14,036 nt of DNA from contig JAHEEQ010000128.1 of NCBI GenBank assembly GCA_024640585.1, positions 8,706 to 22,741 on the forward strand. Reading direction: 5' to 3'. This DNA comes from Micrococcales bacterium (GTDB lineage: Bacteria; Actinomycetota; Actinomycetes; S36-B12; UBA5976). The position numbers and the translations under genes are program-made. Shown here one piece after another: positions 8,843 through 14,036 of this stretch; position 1 is the first letter of the stretch, and each line of letters begins with the position of its first letter. The notes beneath the pieces were generated by a model, which was given only the letters and a program-made list of their open reading frames with translations, had not been told where the DNA came from and made no database searches.

Positions 8843-9120
8843 TTGTTGTCAGACGGCTTGTCGCCGCCTGGAAGTCCGTCGTAAATCTTTTTGCACTCAG
8901 GGCAAACAGGATAGCGATTTGGATCTCGCCCTGGAACCCATTTCTTGCCACATAGAGCCGTAAGTTCTTCACCAGTGATTGCGCTTTGCACAATTTTGTT
9001 TTTCTTAACGTAATGCGCAAAACGATCGTGATCGCCGTCACTTGTGCGAATATCAGGTCGTTCATCTAGCAAAGTATTTGAATCTATAGACGGCAAATCC
9101 GTTGATGGCAATTCAGTCAC
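8839..9120 (-). CDS. DUF3039 small zinc-binding protein
   Basis: A 93-residue protein matching actinobacterial DUF3039. The conserved core runs GDHDRFAHYVKKNKI (29-43), then LCGKKWVPGRDPNRYPVCPECKKIY (56-80). Cysteines 57, 73 and 76 with a histidine (H31 or H36) could bind one zinc. The first 25 residues and last 12 are polar and probably flexible. No function has been established for the family that I know of. The helicase overlaps its stop by 4 bases and argF lies 2 bp upstream, so all three are probably one transcript. Start is GTG 9120. A helper role for the helicase is inference from coupling. Confidence 0.88.
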   Translation of the reverse strand: MTELPSTDLPSIDSNTLLDERPDIRTSDGDHDRFAHYVKKNKIVQSAITGEELTALCGKKWVPGRDPNRYPVCPECKKIYDGLPGGDKPSDNK

Positions 9121-9122
9121 AG

Positions 9123-10142
9123 TTATGCCCCTAGCAATTCTGAAACTGTCTTGCTTCCAAGTGTTGCGACCAAAATAGCTTCAATTGTGTGCAAACGATT
9201 TTCTGCTTGATCAAAAGCAATATTTCGCTTAGATTCAAAAACACTGTTTGTTACTTCAATTCCATCGGCCATACCAAATTTGGAAGCAACTTCTTTGCCA
9301 ACTTTTGTTTCGGTGTCGTGGAAAGCTGGAAGGCAATGCATGAATTTCGCATCTGGATTTTCAGACAAATCAAAAACTTCATCGTTGATTTGGTATGGCT
9401 TCAAAAGATTGATTCGCTCATCCCATTTTTCAATCGGCTCGCCCATTGATACCCAAACATCTGTGTGTATGAATTCAGCGCCTTTCACTGCCACCTGCAC
9501 ATCTTCAGTAATTGTGATTTTCGCGCCAGACTTCTCGGCCAAACTCTTTGCAATCGAAACAACTTCAGCTGTCGGCTGGAGGCTCGAAGGCGCAGCAATT
9601 CGAACATCACAACCGAGCAGTGCACCAGTTACAAGAAGTGAATTCGCAACATTGTTACGTGCATCTCCGAGGTAAGTAAAAACAGGTTTGCGTGAAGTAC
9701 CGTGTTCGAACATCGTCAAGAAGTCAGCCAACATTTGAGTTGGGTGCCATTCATCGGTCAGACCATTAAAAACAGGAACATCTGAATATTCAGCCAACTT
9801 CTCCACCACCGCTTGCCCGTGGCCGCGGTATTCAATGCCGTCATAAAACCGGCTCAGGACGCGAGCTGAATCTGCAATAGATTCTTTATGGCCAATTTGA
9901 GAAGCAGTTGGATCGATAAAAGTTACGTTTGCACCCTGATGAAAAGCTGCTACTTCAAAAGCGGCACGGGTGCGGGTTGAGGTTTTTTCGAAGATTAGAG
10001 CAAGGTTCTTACGTGATAAATGTTGCTCGCGATTGCGACCAGCTTTTTTAAGCTTTGCAGCCAGGTCAATGAGCGCGAGAAACTCTGTAGCGGTGAAGTC
10101 AATTTCCTTCAGGAAATCCCGTCCGCGTAAATCGATAGTCAC
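9123..10142 (-). CDS. argF: Ornithine carbamoyltransferase
   Basis: A 339-residue enzyme making citrulline from ornithine and carbamoyl phosphate. The carbamoyl-phosphate loop is STRTR (55-59); HPTQ is at 133-136; DVWVSMG (228-234) and HCLPAF (269-274, C270) bind ornithine. [16 protein letters not shown] and the overall length resemble the Escherichia coli ArgF/ArcB subtype rather than the shorter mycobacterial anabolic form. No other arginine gene is adjacent. The biosynthetic direction is assumed; a catabolic ArcB role cannot be excluded because arcA and arcC are not visible. The start is GTG 10142 with GGAGG four bases upstream; that ribosome binding site lies inside a perfect inverted repeat. 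It leads the argF-DUF3039-helicase group. Confidence 0.94.
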   Translation of the reverse strand: MTIDLRGRDFLKEIDFTATEFLALIDLAAKLKKAGRNREQHLSRKNLALIFEKTSTRTRAAFEVAAFHQGANVTFIDPTASQIGHKESIADSARVLSRFYDGIEYRGHGQAVVEKLAEYSDVPVFNGLTDEWHPTQMLADFLTMFEHGTSRKPVFTYLGDARNNVANSLLVTGALLGCDVRIAAPSSLQPTAEVVSIAKSLAEKSGAKITITEDVQVAVKGAEFIHTDVWVSMGEPIEKWDERINLLKPYQINDEVFDLSENPDAKFMHCLPAFHDTETKVGKEVASKFGMADGIEVTNSVFESKRNIAFDQAENRLHTIEAILVATLGSKTVSELLGA

Positions 10143-10177
10143 ATAGCCTCCATGGCTAAACCTACCAATGAGGCTAT
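10143..10177 (-). promoter_or_regulatory. Hairpin covering the argF ribosome binding site
   Basis: On the minus strand ATAGCCTC (10177-10170) and GAGGCTAT (10150-10143) are perfect 8-base inverted arms around a 19-base loop. The 3' arm contains GAGG of the Shine-Dalgarno GGAGG and ends directly at the GTG start, so folding of a long transcript would hide the ribosome binding site. TAGGTT in the loop is a possible -10 box; if that is the only start site, the hairpin would act at DNA level instead. Confidence 0.45.
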
Positions 10178-10190
10178 TTGCCCCTATGGG

Positions 10191-10236
10191 ATTCGCACCT
10201 CCACCTTTGTGCGTTTACGGTGTTCGGTACGAATCC
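10191..10236 (+). repeat. 46-bp inverted repeat, left copy
   Basis: This 46-bp stretch is the exact reverse complement of 11076-11121. It starts ATTCGCACCTCCACC and ends GGTACGAATCC. With one flanking G and C the ends themselves pair (GGGATTCGCACC with GGTACGAATCCC, one mismatch), and CGCAC/GTGCG forms an inner hairpin. Beyond the 46 bp, one mismatch is followed by four more matching bases on the inner side. It lies about 50 bp upstream of argF. Confidence 0.95.
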
Positions 10237-10242
10237 CTTCGC

Positions 10243-10273
10243 GGCGATAGCCTGCAGCCAAGCAGCTATGGCC
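10243..10273. repeat. Imperfect hairpin
   Basis: GGC-ATAG-CTGC (10243-10255) pairs with GCAG-CTAT-GCC (10262-10273): eleven base pairs with one G-G mismatch, one bulged C and the loop AGCCAA. No U-run follows on either strand, so it is not a standard terminator. Confidence 0.7.
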
Positions 10274-10278
10274 TCCCC

Positions 10279-10309
10279 CCAATTTTCTTTTGCCTGTTAC
10301 GAAAATTGG
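10279..10309. repeat. 9-bp perfect hairpin
   Basis: CCAATTTTC (10279-10287) and GAAAATTGG (10301-10309) are perfect inverted arms around a 13-base loop. It immediately follows another hairpin and is followed by a third small one, GCTGC-ccgat-GCAGC at 10319-10333. The run of adjacent stems suggests a structured RNA or decayed mobile-element end rather than coding sequence. Confidence 0.7.
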
Positions 10310-10367
10310 AGAACCATCGCTGCCCGATGCAGCAAAAGCCATGAACTGAATGCCAAGCAATCTGAAT

Positions 10368-10439
10368 CTGCAATCGAAGGCCGTTGGATTTTCGTAAACA
10401 TCTATAGAAAATCCTTAGGCCTTCGGATGGAGGTTGCAG
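10368..10439. repeat. Three-tier nested hairpin
   Basis: CTGCAA (10368-10373) pairs with TTGCAG (10434-10439); GAAGGCC (10376-10382) with GGCCTTC (10418-10424); GGATTTTC (10386-10393) with GAAAATCC (10407-10414). That is 21 perfect base pairs in nested order, with a symmetric 3x3 internal loop and a 13-base apical loop. It could be a non-coding RNA element or an extruding DNA hairpin; the strand is undetermined. Confidence 0.75.
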
Positions 10440-10473
10440 GTAGATCGGGGGGGGGATCCAGCGGTGCAGAGAT
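10418..10473 (+). repeat. Diverged direct repeat, left copy, with a G9 run
   Basis: This segment resembles 10980-11030 in the same orientation. Shared blocks include GGCCT, GGATGGA, GTTGC, AGA, ATCCA and a final AGAT. This copy is 5 bases longer and contains nine consecutive G (10447-10455), the longest G run in the window, flanked by GATC on one side and ATCC on the other. Confidence 0.7.
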
Positions 10474-10491
10474 CTAGTTGAGTTAGTTGAT

Positions 10492-10517
10492 GCCTTAACC
10501 AGCAAACAAGTTAAGGC
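10492..10517. terminator. 8-bp hairpin over the stop codon of the broken small gene
   Basis: GCCTTAAC (10492-10499) and GTTAAGGC (10510-10517) are perfect arms around a 10-base loop. On the minus strand the TAA stop (10497-10495) lies in the 3' arm. It may end transcription of the small gene, but no U-run follows, so a terminator role is only possible. Confidence 0.35.
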
Positions 10518-10856
10518 TGTTAGGTCCGGCGAGAAATGAAATTTCTTCACCGCTTGCAGCATCTATCACAACTGTGAAGTGGTCATAAGTTGGACGTGTA
10601 GCACCTTGCGGAGCATGTTGAACAGTGTAGGTTGCATTCACAGTTACAACCCAAACGCAACGTTCTGGTGCAATCAATTCATTTGAGTCATCTGTCCATT
10701 TGGCTGCAACGCTATAAGGAACTTGAGTTGCATTTCATTTCCATTACTTGGCGCTGCGCCCACGGCGGCATTTGTTGCGACTCCAGAAATAGCGACTGCA
10801 CCTATAGCTGTTGCGAGTATGCCAATAGCTGTAATTAGTTTGAATTGAACTTTCAT
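10495..10856 (-). pseudogene. Small secreted protein gene broken by a 5-bp duplication
   Basis: From ATG 10856 the frame encodes a clear signal peptide (MKVQFKLITAIGILATAIGA, then a cleavage region near ATNA at 27-30) but ends at 10674 after 60 residues. A second open frame continues to TAA 10495. At 10731-10740 the plus strand reads CATTT twice in tandem. Deleting one copy joins the frames into one 118-residue protein, SNGNATQVPYSVAAKW bridging the junction. The restored C-terminal half (WVVTVNATYTVQHA and PTYDHFTVVIDAASGEEISF) looks like a small secreted beta-rich domain, resembling but not proven to be PepSY-like. A run of six G, 8 bases upstream, could serve as ribosome binding site. Family unknown. 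The break may be real decay, slippage-based variation or a sequencing error. Confidence 0.7.
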
Positions 10857-10894
10857 GGCGATTTCCCCCCAAGCCGAACCAGTAATACGATTTA

Positions 10895-10922
10895 AGTATA
10901 GGTAACCGTCCAAAAAAACCAA
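10895..10922 (-). promoter_or_regulatory. Promoter of the broken small gene
   Basis: On the minus strand TTGGTT (10922-10917), a 16-bp spacer and TATACT (10900-10895) stand upstream of ATG 10856. The predicted leader is about 32 bases and contains the G-rich ribosome binding site. This gene is therefore not leaderless, unlike many neighbours. Confidence 0.45.
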
Positions 10923-10968
10923 GCAAAATCAAGAAATCGCTGATTAATTTAAGGCCAAATCAACCTAA

Positions 10969-10994
10969 ATCCATCTGAAGGCCTAAGGATGGAT
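10969..10994. repeat. 7-bp hairpin with AGGCCT core
   Basis: ATCCATC (10969-10975) and GATGGAT (10988-10994) are perfect arms around a 12-base loop that contains the self-complementary AGGCCT. The sequence CCTTAGGCCTTCnGATGG occurs here on the minus strand and at 10413-10430 on the plus strand with one difference, tying the two ends of the island together. Confidence 0.65.
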
Positions 10995-11030
10995 GTTGCG
11001 GGAAGAGAAGGAATCCATTGGCGCAAAGAT
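10980..11030 (+). repeat. Diverged direct repeat, right copy
   Basis: This is the counterpart of 10418-10473 in the same orientation. Across the shared GLRM(D/E)VAGR reading, four of the five codons that differ between the copies change synonymously and the fifth is Asp/Glu. This hints at a common coding origin. No credible intact gene is present: the frame here would give only 25 residues. Confidence 0.7.
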
Positions 11031-11075
11031 GCAGCGATGCAGAGGATCTGCGAGGAATACTTCTGAGGCACGAAA

Positions 11076-11121
11076 GGATTCGTACCGAACACCGTAAACG
11101 CACAAAGGTGGAGGTGCGAAT
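11076..11121 (-). repeat. 46-bp inverted repeat, right copy
   Basis: This is the exact reverse complement of 10191-10236, 46 of 46 bases, read by eye. It lies 24 bp after the pckG stop. On the minus strand the imperfect hairpin formed by its ends is followed by CTTTC, so it might also help end pckG transcription. The perfect match contrasts with the diverged direct repeats inside the island, suggesting recent copying, conversion or selection. Confidence 0.95.
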
Positions 11122-11145
11122 TCTGTAGTGACGAATGGAAGTGGG

Positions 11146-12963
11146 TTAGGAATTGAGGTCTGAAAGGCGGGAGCGAAGACCTGCAAGTTCGTTATGCATT
11201 TCCTCTGGAAGAGATTGCCCAAACTGACCGAAATAACTTTCCGTTAAATCACATTCTTCATTCCATGAATTTGGATCTATTGCAAAAAGCTCTTGCAAAT
11301 TCTTTTCTGAGATTTCCAATCCATCTAGATTCAATGCACCAGGAGTTGGCTTTAGACCTAGTGGTGTTTCGACAGCTCCACCGTGCCCTTCAAGCCGATC
11401 GATAACCCAGGCAATAACTCGAGAGTTGTCGCCAAAACCTGGCCACAAGAATTCTTTGGCTGCATTTTTGCGGAACCAGTTCACTTGATAAATTTTTGGA
11501 AGTTTTGAATTGCTTGTTTGATTTCCCATATCAATCCAGTGCTTCCAATAACTTGCCATGTTGAATCCGCAGAATGGAAGCATCGCAAACGGATCGCGGC
11601 GAAGTTCTCCCACAGTTCCCTCTGCAGCTGCAGTTTGTTCGGATGCAATTGTCGCGCCCATAAACACACCATGTTGCCAATCGAAAGATTCCGTCACAAG
11701 TGGCACATTGCTTTGTCTTCTACCGCCGAACAAGATTGCAGAAATTGGAACACCATTTGCGTCTTGCCATTCATCAGCAATCGAAGGGCACTGACTTGCA
11801 GGGGCAGTGAATCGTGAATTTGGATGACTACTTAGTTCGCCAGAATCTGCAGTCCAGTCATTTCCGTGCCAATCAATCAAATGAGATGGCGCAGTATCAG
11901 TCAAACCTTCCCACCAAACATCACCTTCATCGGTGAGTGCTACGTTTGTGAAAATGCAGTTGGAATGAAGAGTTTCTATTGCGTTTTTATTGGTTTTCAA
12001 ACTTGTGCCAGGTGCAACGCCAAAGAATCCAGCTTCCGGATTAATGGCGTAGAGGCGACCATCTTCACCAAATCGCATCCAGCAAATGTCGTCACCAATT
12101 GTTTCGACTTTGTAGCCAGGAATTGTTGGTTCAAGCATTGCAAGATTTGTTTTGCCACAAGCTGAAGGGAATGCTGCAGTTATGTAGTGAACCGCTCCTG
12201 CTGGTGATGTAATTTTCAAAATCAACATATGTTCTGCAAGCCATTGCTGGTCGCGACCCATTGCCGAGGCAATTCGAAGTGCGAAACACTTTTTGCCTAG
12301 CAGTGCGTTTCCACCATAGCCAGAACCGAATGACCAAATCTCACGAGTTTCAGGGAAATGTGTGATGTATTTGGTTTCGTTGCATGGCCATGCAACATCT
12401 TTTTCACCATCTAGAAGTGGTGCGCCTACTGAATGAACCGCTTTAACAAAATCTCCATCATCGCCAATTTGGTTTAGGGCATCAATTCCCATGCGGGTCA
12501 TGATCTTCATATTTAAAACTACGTATGGTGAATCTGAAATTTCAATACCGAGTTGCGAAATGCGGCCACCGATTGGTCCCATTGAAAAAGGAATCACATA
12601 CATAGTGCGACCGCGCATTGATCCTTCAAATAGAGGATGCAGCGTTTTGCGCATATTTTCTGGGCTCATCCAGTGATTTGTCGGACCAGCATCTGCTTCT
12701 TTTTCGCTGCAAATGAAAGTGCGATCTTCTACTCGTGCGACATCTGACGGATGAGATCTTGCGAGAAAAGAATTTGGACGAAGTTTCGGATTCAACTGAA
12801 TTAATGTGCCCGCATCAACTAAAAGTTTTGTTAGCCGATCCCATTCAGCTTGCGAACCGTCACACCAAACGATCTCATCCGGCTGAGTTAGTTCAGCCAC
12901 TTCTTGGACCCAACTAATCAATTTTTGATTTCTAGTTGGTGCCTTTAAATCCATAACAGTCAT
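11146..12963 (-). CDS. pckG: Phosphoenolpyruvate carboxykinase (GTP)
   Basis: A 605-residue GTP-dependent PEPCK, interconverting oxaloacetate plus GTP with PEP, GDP and CO2 in gluconeogenesis or anaplerosis. The kinase-1a/P-loop FPSACGKTN (265-273) holds the reactive cysteine; the metal-binding region [12 protein letters not shown] (287-298) and the substrate stretch [15 protein letters not shown] (307-321) follow. [20 protein letters not shown] (214-233) provides the lysines near the manganese site, and LFGGRR further on is a nucleotide-site motif. Length and motifs match the GTP rather than the ATP family. The start is ATG 12963 with GAGG five bases upstream; ATG 12954 is an alternative. 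No operon partner is evident. Confidence 0.96.
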   Translation of the reverse strand: MTVMDLKAPTRNQKLISWVQEVAELTQPDEIVWCDGSQAEWDRLTKLLVDAGTLIQLNPKLRPNSFLARSHPSDVARVEDRTFICSEKEADAGPTNHWMSPENMRKTLHPLFEGSMRGRTMYVIPFSMGPIGGRISQLGIEISDSPYVVLNMKIMTRMGIDALNQIGDDGDFVKAVHSVGAPLLDGEKDVAWPCNETKYITHFPETREIWSFGSGYGGNALLGKKCFALRIASAMGRDQQWLAEHMLILKITSPAGAVHYITAAFPSACGKTNLAMLEPTIPGYKVETIGDDICWMRFGEDGRLYAINPEAGFFGVAPGTSLKTNKNAIETLHSNCIFTNVALTDEGDVWWEGLTDTAPSHLIDWHGNDWTADSGELSSHPNSRFTAPASQCPSIADEWQDANGVPISAILFGGRRQSNVPLVTESFDWQHGVFMGATIASEQTAAAEGTVGELRRDPFAMLPFCGFNMASYWKHWIDMGNQTSNSKLPKIYQVNWFRKNAAKEFLWPGFGDNSRVIAWVIDRLEGHGGAVETPLGLKPTPGALNLDGLEISEKNLQELFAIDPNSWNEECDLTESYFGQFGQSLPEEMHNELAGLRSRLSDLNS

Positions 12964-13090
12964 TGTTGCCTCACACGTCGTTGTGCCTATGGCTAGTGTT
13001 CCCTGTCCATGCGAGTCGGGCTAGTTCCAAAAGCCCTGTAAACCAAAATGTTGCCCTTTTGTGAGTAAAACGACATTCGACTAGAAATAG

Positions 13091-13119
13091 TTGAAAGTTA
13101 AACTACTTTACATTATGCT
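13091..13119 (+). promoter_or_regulatory. Leaderless promoter of the extradiol dioxygenase gene
   Basis: TTGAAA (13091-13096), a 17-bp spacer and TATGCT (13114-13119) lie 6 bases before ATG 13126. This is the best-formed promoter in the window, and the missing Shine-Dalgarno sequence fits leaderless translation. Confidence 0.65.
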
Positions 13120-13125
13120 CGCCAC

Positions 13126-13896
13126 ATGCAAAAAATGCCTTCGCTTTACATCGGCCATGGCGCTCCACCGCTGCTCGACCACAAAGAGTGGCGCAGCGAG
13201 TTGGCCCAGTGGTCAAAAGAATTGCCGACTCCAAAGGCAATTTTGATTATTAGCGCGCATTGGGAATCAGCCCCGTTGATGGTTGGCGCAGTTACACCCC
13301 AACCGCTCATTTATGACTTTTATGGTTTTCCTGAAAAGTATTATCAAATTCAGTACAACGCACCAGGTGCGCCAGAACTTGCTGCGAAAATTGCAAAGTT
13401 GATGCCGGACAACGAGCCGCTACATCAAGCTCCATCACGGGGTCTTGATCACGGTGCTTATGTTCCGTTGATTGCGATGTATCCGGACGCAAATATTCCA
13501 GTACTGCAAATGTCTATTCCAACTCATGATCCATTAAAACTAATGGAAATCGGAAAACGTTTACGTCCACTTCGCGATGAAGGCGTTTTAATTATTGGAA
13601 GTGGTTTTCTAACTCATGGCCTTCCTTTCACTGATATGTACAAAGGTCCAGATCAAATCGCACCTGGCTGGTCTGCCGACTTTGATACATGGGCAAATGA
13701 ATTACTAATTAAGGGCGATCTTGAAGGGCTGATGGATTACAAATCAGCGCCTGCTTTCAATTACGCCCATCCGACTGTTGATCACCTTGTACCTATGTAC
13801 GTAACTCTCGGACTAGCTGAAAATCCAGAAGGTTCGATTGATAGCAAAATTGATGGTTTTTGGTACGGACTTTCAAAGAGATCTTTCGCTGTTTAG
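13126..13896 (+). CDS. Class III extradiol ring-cleavage dioxygenase, DODA/YgiD-like
   Basis: A 256-residue member of the LigB-type family that includes 4,5-DOPA extradiol dioxygenase and E. coli YgiD. Non-haem metal ligands and catalytic histidines are visible: H11 in YIGHGAPPLL, H45 in ISAHWES, H109 in SRGLDHGAYVPL, plus GSGFLTHGL (158-166) and YAHPTVDHLVPM (214-225). PSRGLDHGAYVPL (103-115) is the most diagnostic block. It probably opens a catechol-type aromatic ring, but the substrate is unknown and several family members have no proven physiological role. The start is ATG 13126 because of the promoter 6 bases upstream; ATG at residue 4 is possible. It stands alone and diverges from pckG. 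Confidence 0.92.
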   Translation: MQKMPSLYIGHGAPPLLDHKEWRSELAQWSKELPTPKAILIISAHWESAPLMVGAVTPQPLIYDFYGFPEKYYQIQYNAPGAPELAAKIAKLMPDNEPLHQAPSRGLDHGAYVPLIAMYPDANIPVLQMSIPTHDPLKLMEIGKRLRPLRDEGVLIIGSGFLTHGLPFTDMYKGPDQIAPGWSADFDTWANELLIKGDLEGLMDYKSAPAFNYAHPTVDHLVPMYVTLGLAENPEGSIDSKIDGFWYGLSKRSFAV

Positions 13897-14036
13897 CGCA
13901 CAAATCCACTGAATTTGTTGTTACTCAAGTTACTAGTGGTAATTGTGTTGCAAAATCTGGGGTAACCTTGCCCCACATCAAACATTTTGATGCGCCCGTC
14001 TAGTTCTGATCCAGTGTGATGCAGCGAATGACGCGC
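13897..14036. other. Right edge: small hairpins, no assignable gene
   Basis: Three short inverted repeats follow the dioxygenase: ACAAAT/ATTTGT (13900-13918), TGGGG/CCCCA (13958-13975) and, directly adjoining, CATCAAA-cat-TTTGATG (13976-13992). A minus-strand frame is open from the window edge to a TAA at 13895-13893 (47 residues, unrecognised), which would make a convergent gene overlapping the dioxygenase stop. A plus-strand gene could begin at GTG 14016 or ATG 14019. The visible sequence does not decide between them. Confidence 0.3.

Noticed and set aside
10188..10237. 46-bp repeat as a tRNA-derived attachment site
   Set aside because: GGTGCGAATCCC looks like a T-arm and 46 bp is a common att-core size, but the two copies are inverted, no cloverleaf forms and no integrase is present.
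10178..10477. 99-codon plus-strand frame with TTG start across the repeat island
   Set aside because: It runs through the 46-bp repeat, several hairpins and the G9 run, has no ribosome binding site, no recognisable domain, and a competing open frame on the minus strand. Open length alone is weak evidence.
10983..11222. 79-codon minus-strand frame overlapping the pckG end
   Set aside because: It overlaps the well-supported pckG C-terminus in another frame and reads through the 46-bp repeat; no start signal or family.

Overview
The window fits a streamlined, low-GC freshwater actinobacterium, probably of the acI / Nanopelagicales type. This is inferred from gene content, not from a search. The strongest clue is a minus-strand cluster whose six products resemble the mycobacterial set Mec-CysO-CysM-MurI-RNase PH-RdgB, including a CysM ending in GQLWA and a CysO ending in VAGG. 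A DUF3039 zinc protein and a GTP-type PEP carboxykinase point the same way. Intergenic gaps are short, several starts are GTG or TTG, and many genes appear leaderless, with a TANNNT -10 box 6-8 nt before the start codon.

Layout. 1-578 (minus): 5' part of a secreted subtilisin-family protease that runs off the window. 677-1662 (minus): TauE/SafE transporter and a small DUF3618-like membrane protein. 1734-1921 (plus): two tandem tRNA-Leu genes (UAG, UAA). 1938-5856 (minus): mec, cysO, cysM, murI, rph, rdgB, joining cysteine synthesis from a protein thiocarboxylate with D-glutamate supply, tRNA 3' processing and nucleotide-pool cleaning. 5895-7139 (plus): a PBP4-type D,D-carboxypeptidase, divergent from mec. 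7136-10142 (minus): ornithine carbamoyltransferase, DUF3039 protein and SF2 helicase, tightly packed.

10143-11145 is unlike the rest. It is about 1 kb without an intact gene, bounded by two perfectly matching 46-bp inverted repeats. It holds several strong hairpins, two diverged copies of another repeat, a run of nine G, and one small secreted-protein gene broken by a 5-bp tandem duplication. It looks like a decayed or mobile insertion between pckG and argF and is the most unusual part of the window.

11146-12963 (minus): GTP-dependent PEP carboxykinase. 13126-13896 (plus): a class III extradiol (DODA/YgiD-like) dioxygenase with a clear leaderless promoter. 13897-14036 carries tandem small hairpins and no gene that can be assigned.

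No CRISPR array, recognisable transposase, prophage gene or rRNA was seen. No complete undescribed system can be claimed. The best candidates for something new are the 10.1-11.1 kb repeat island and the hairpin over the argF ribosome binding site.
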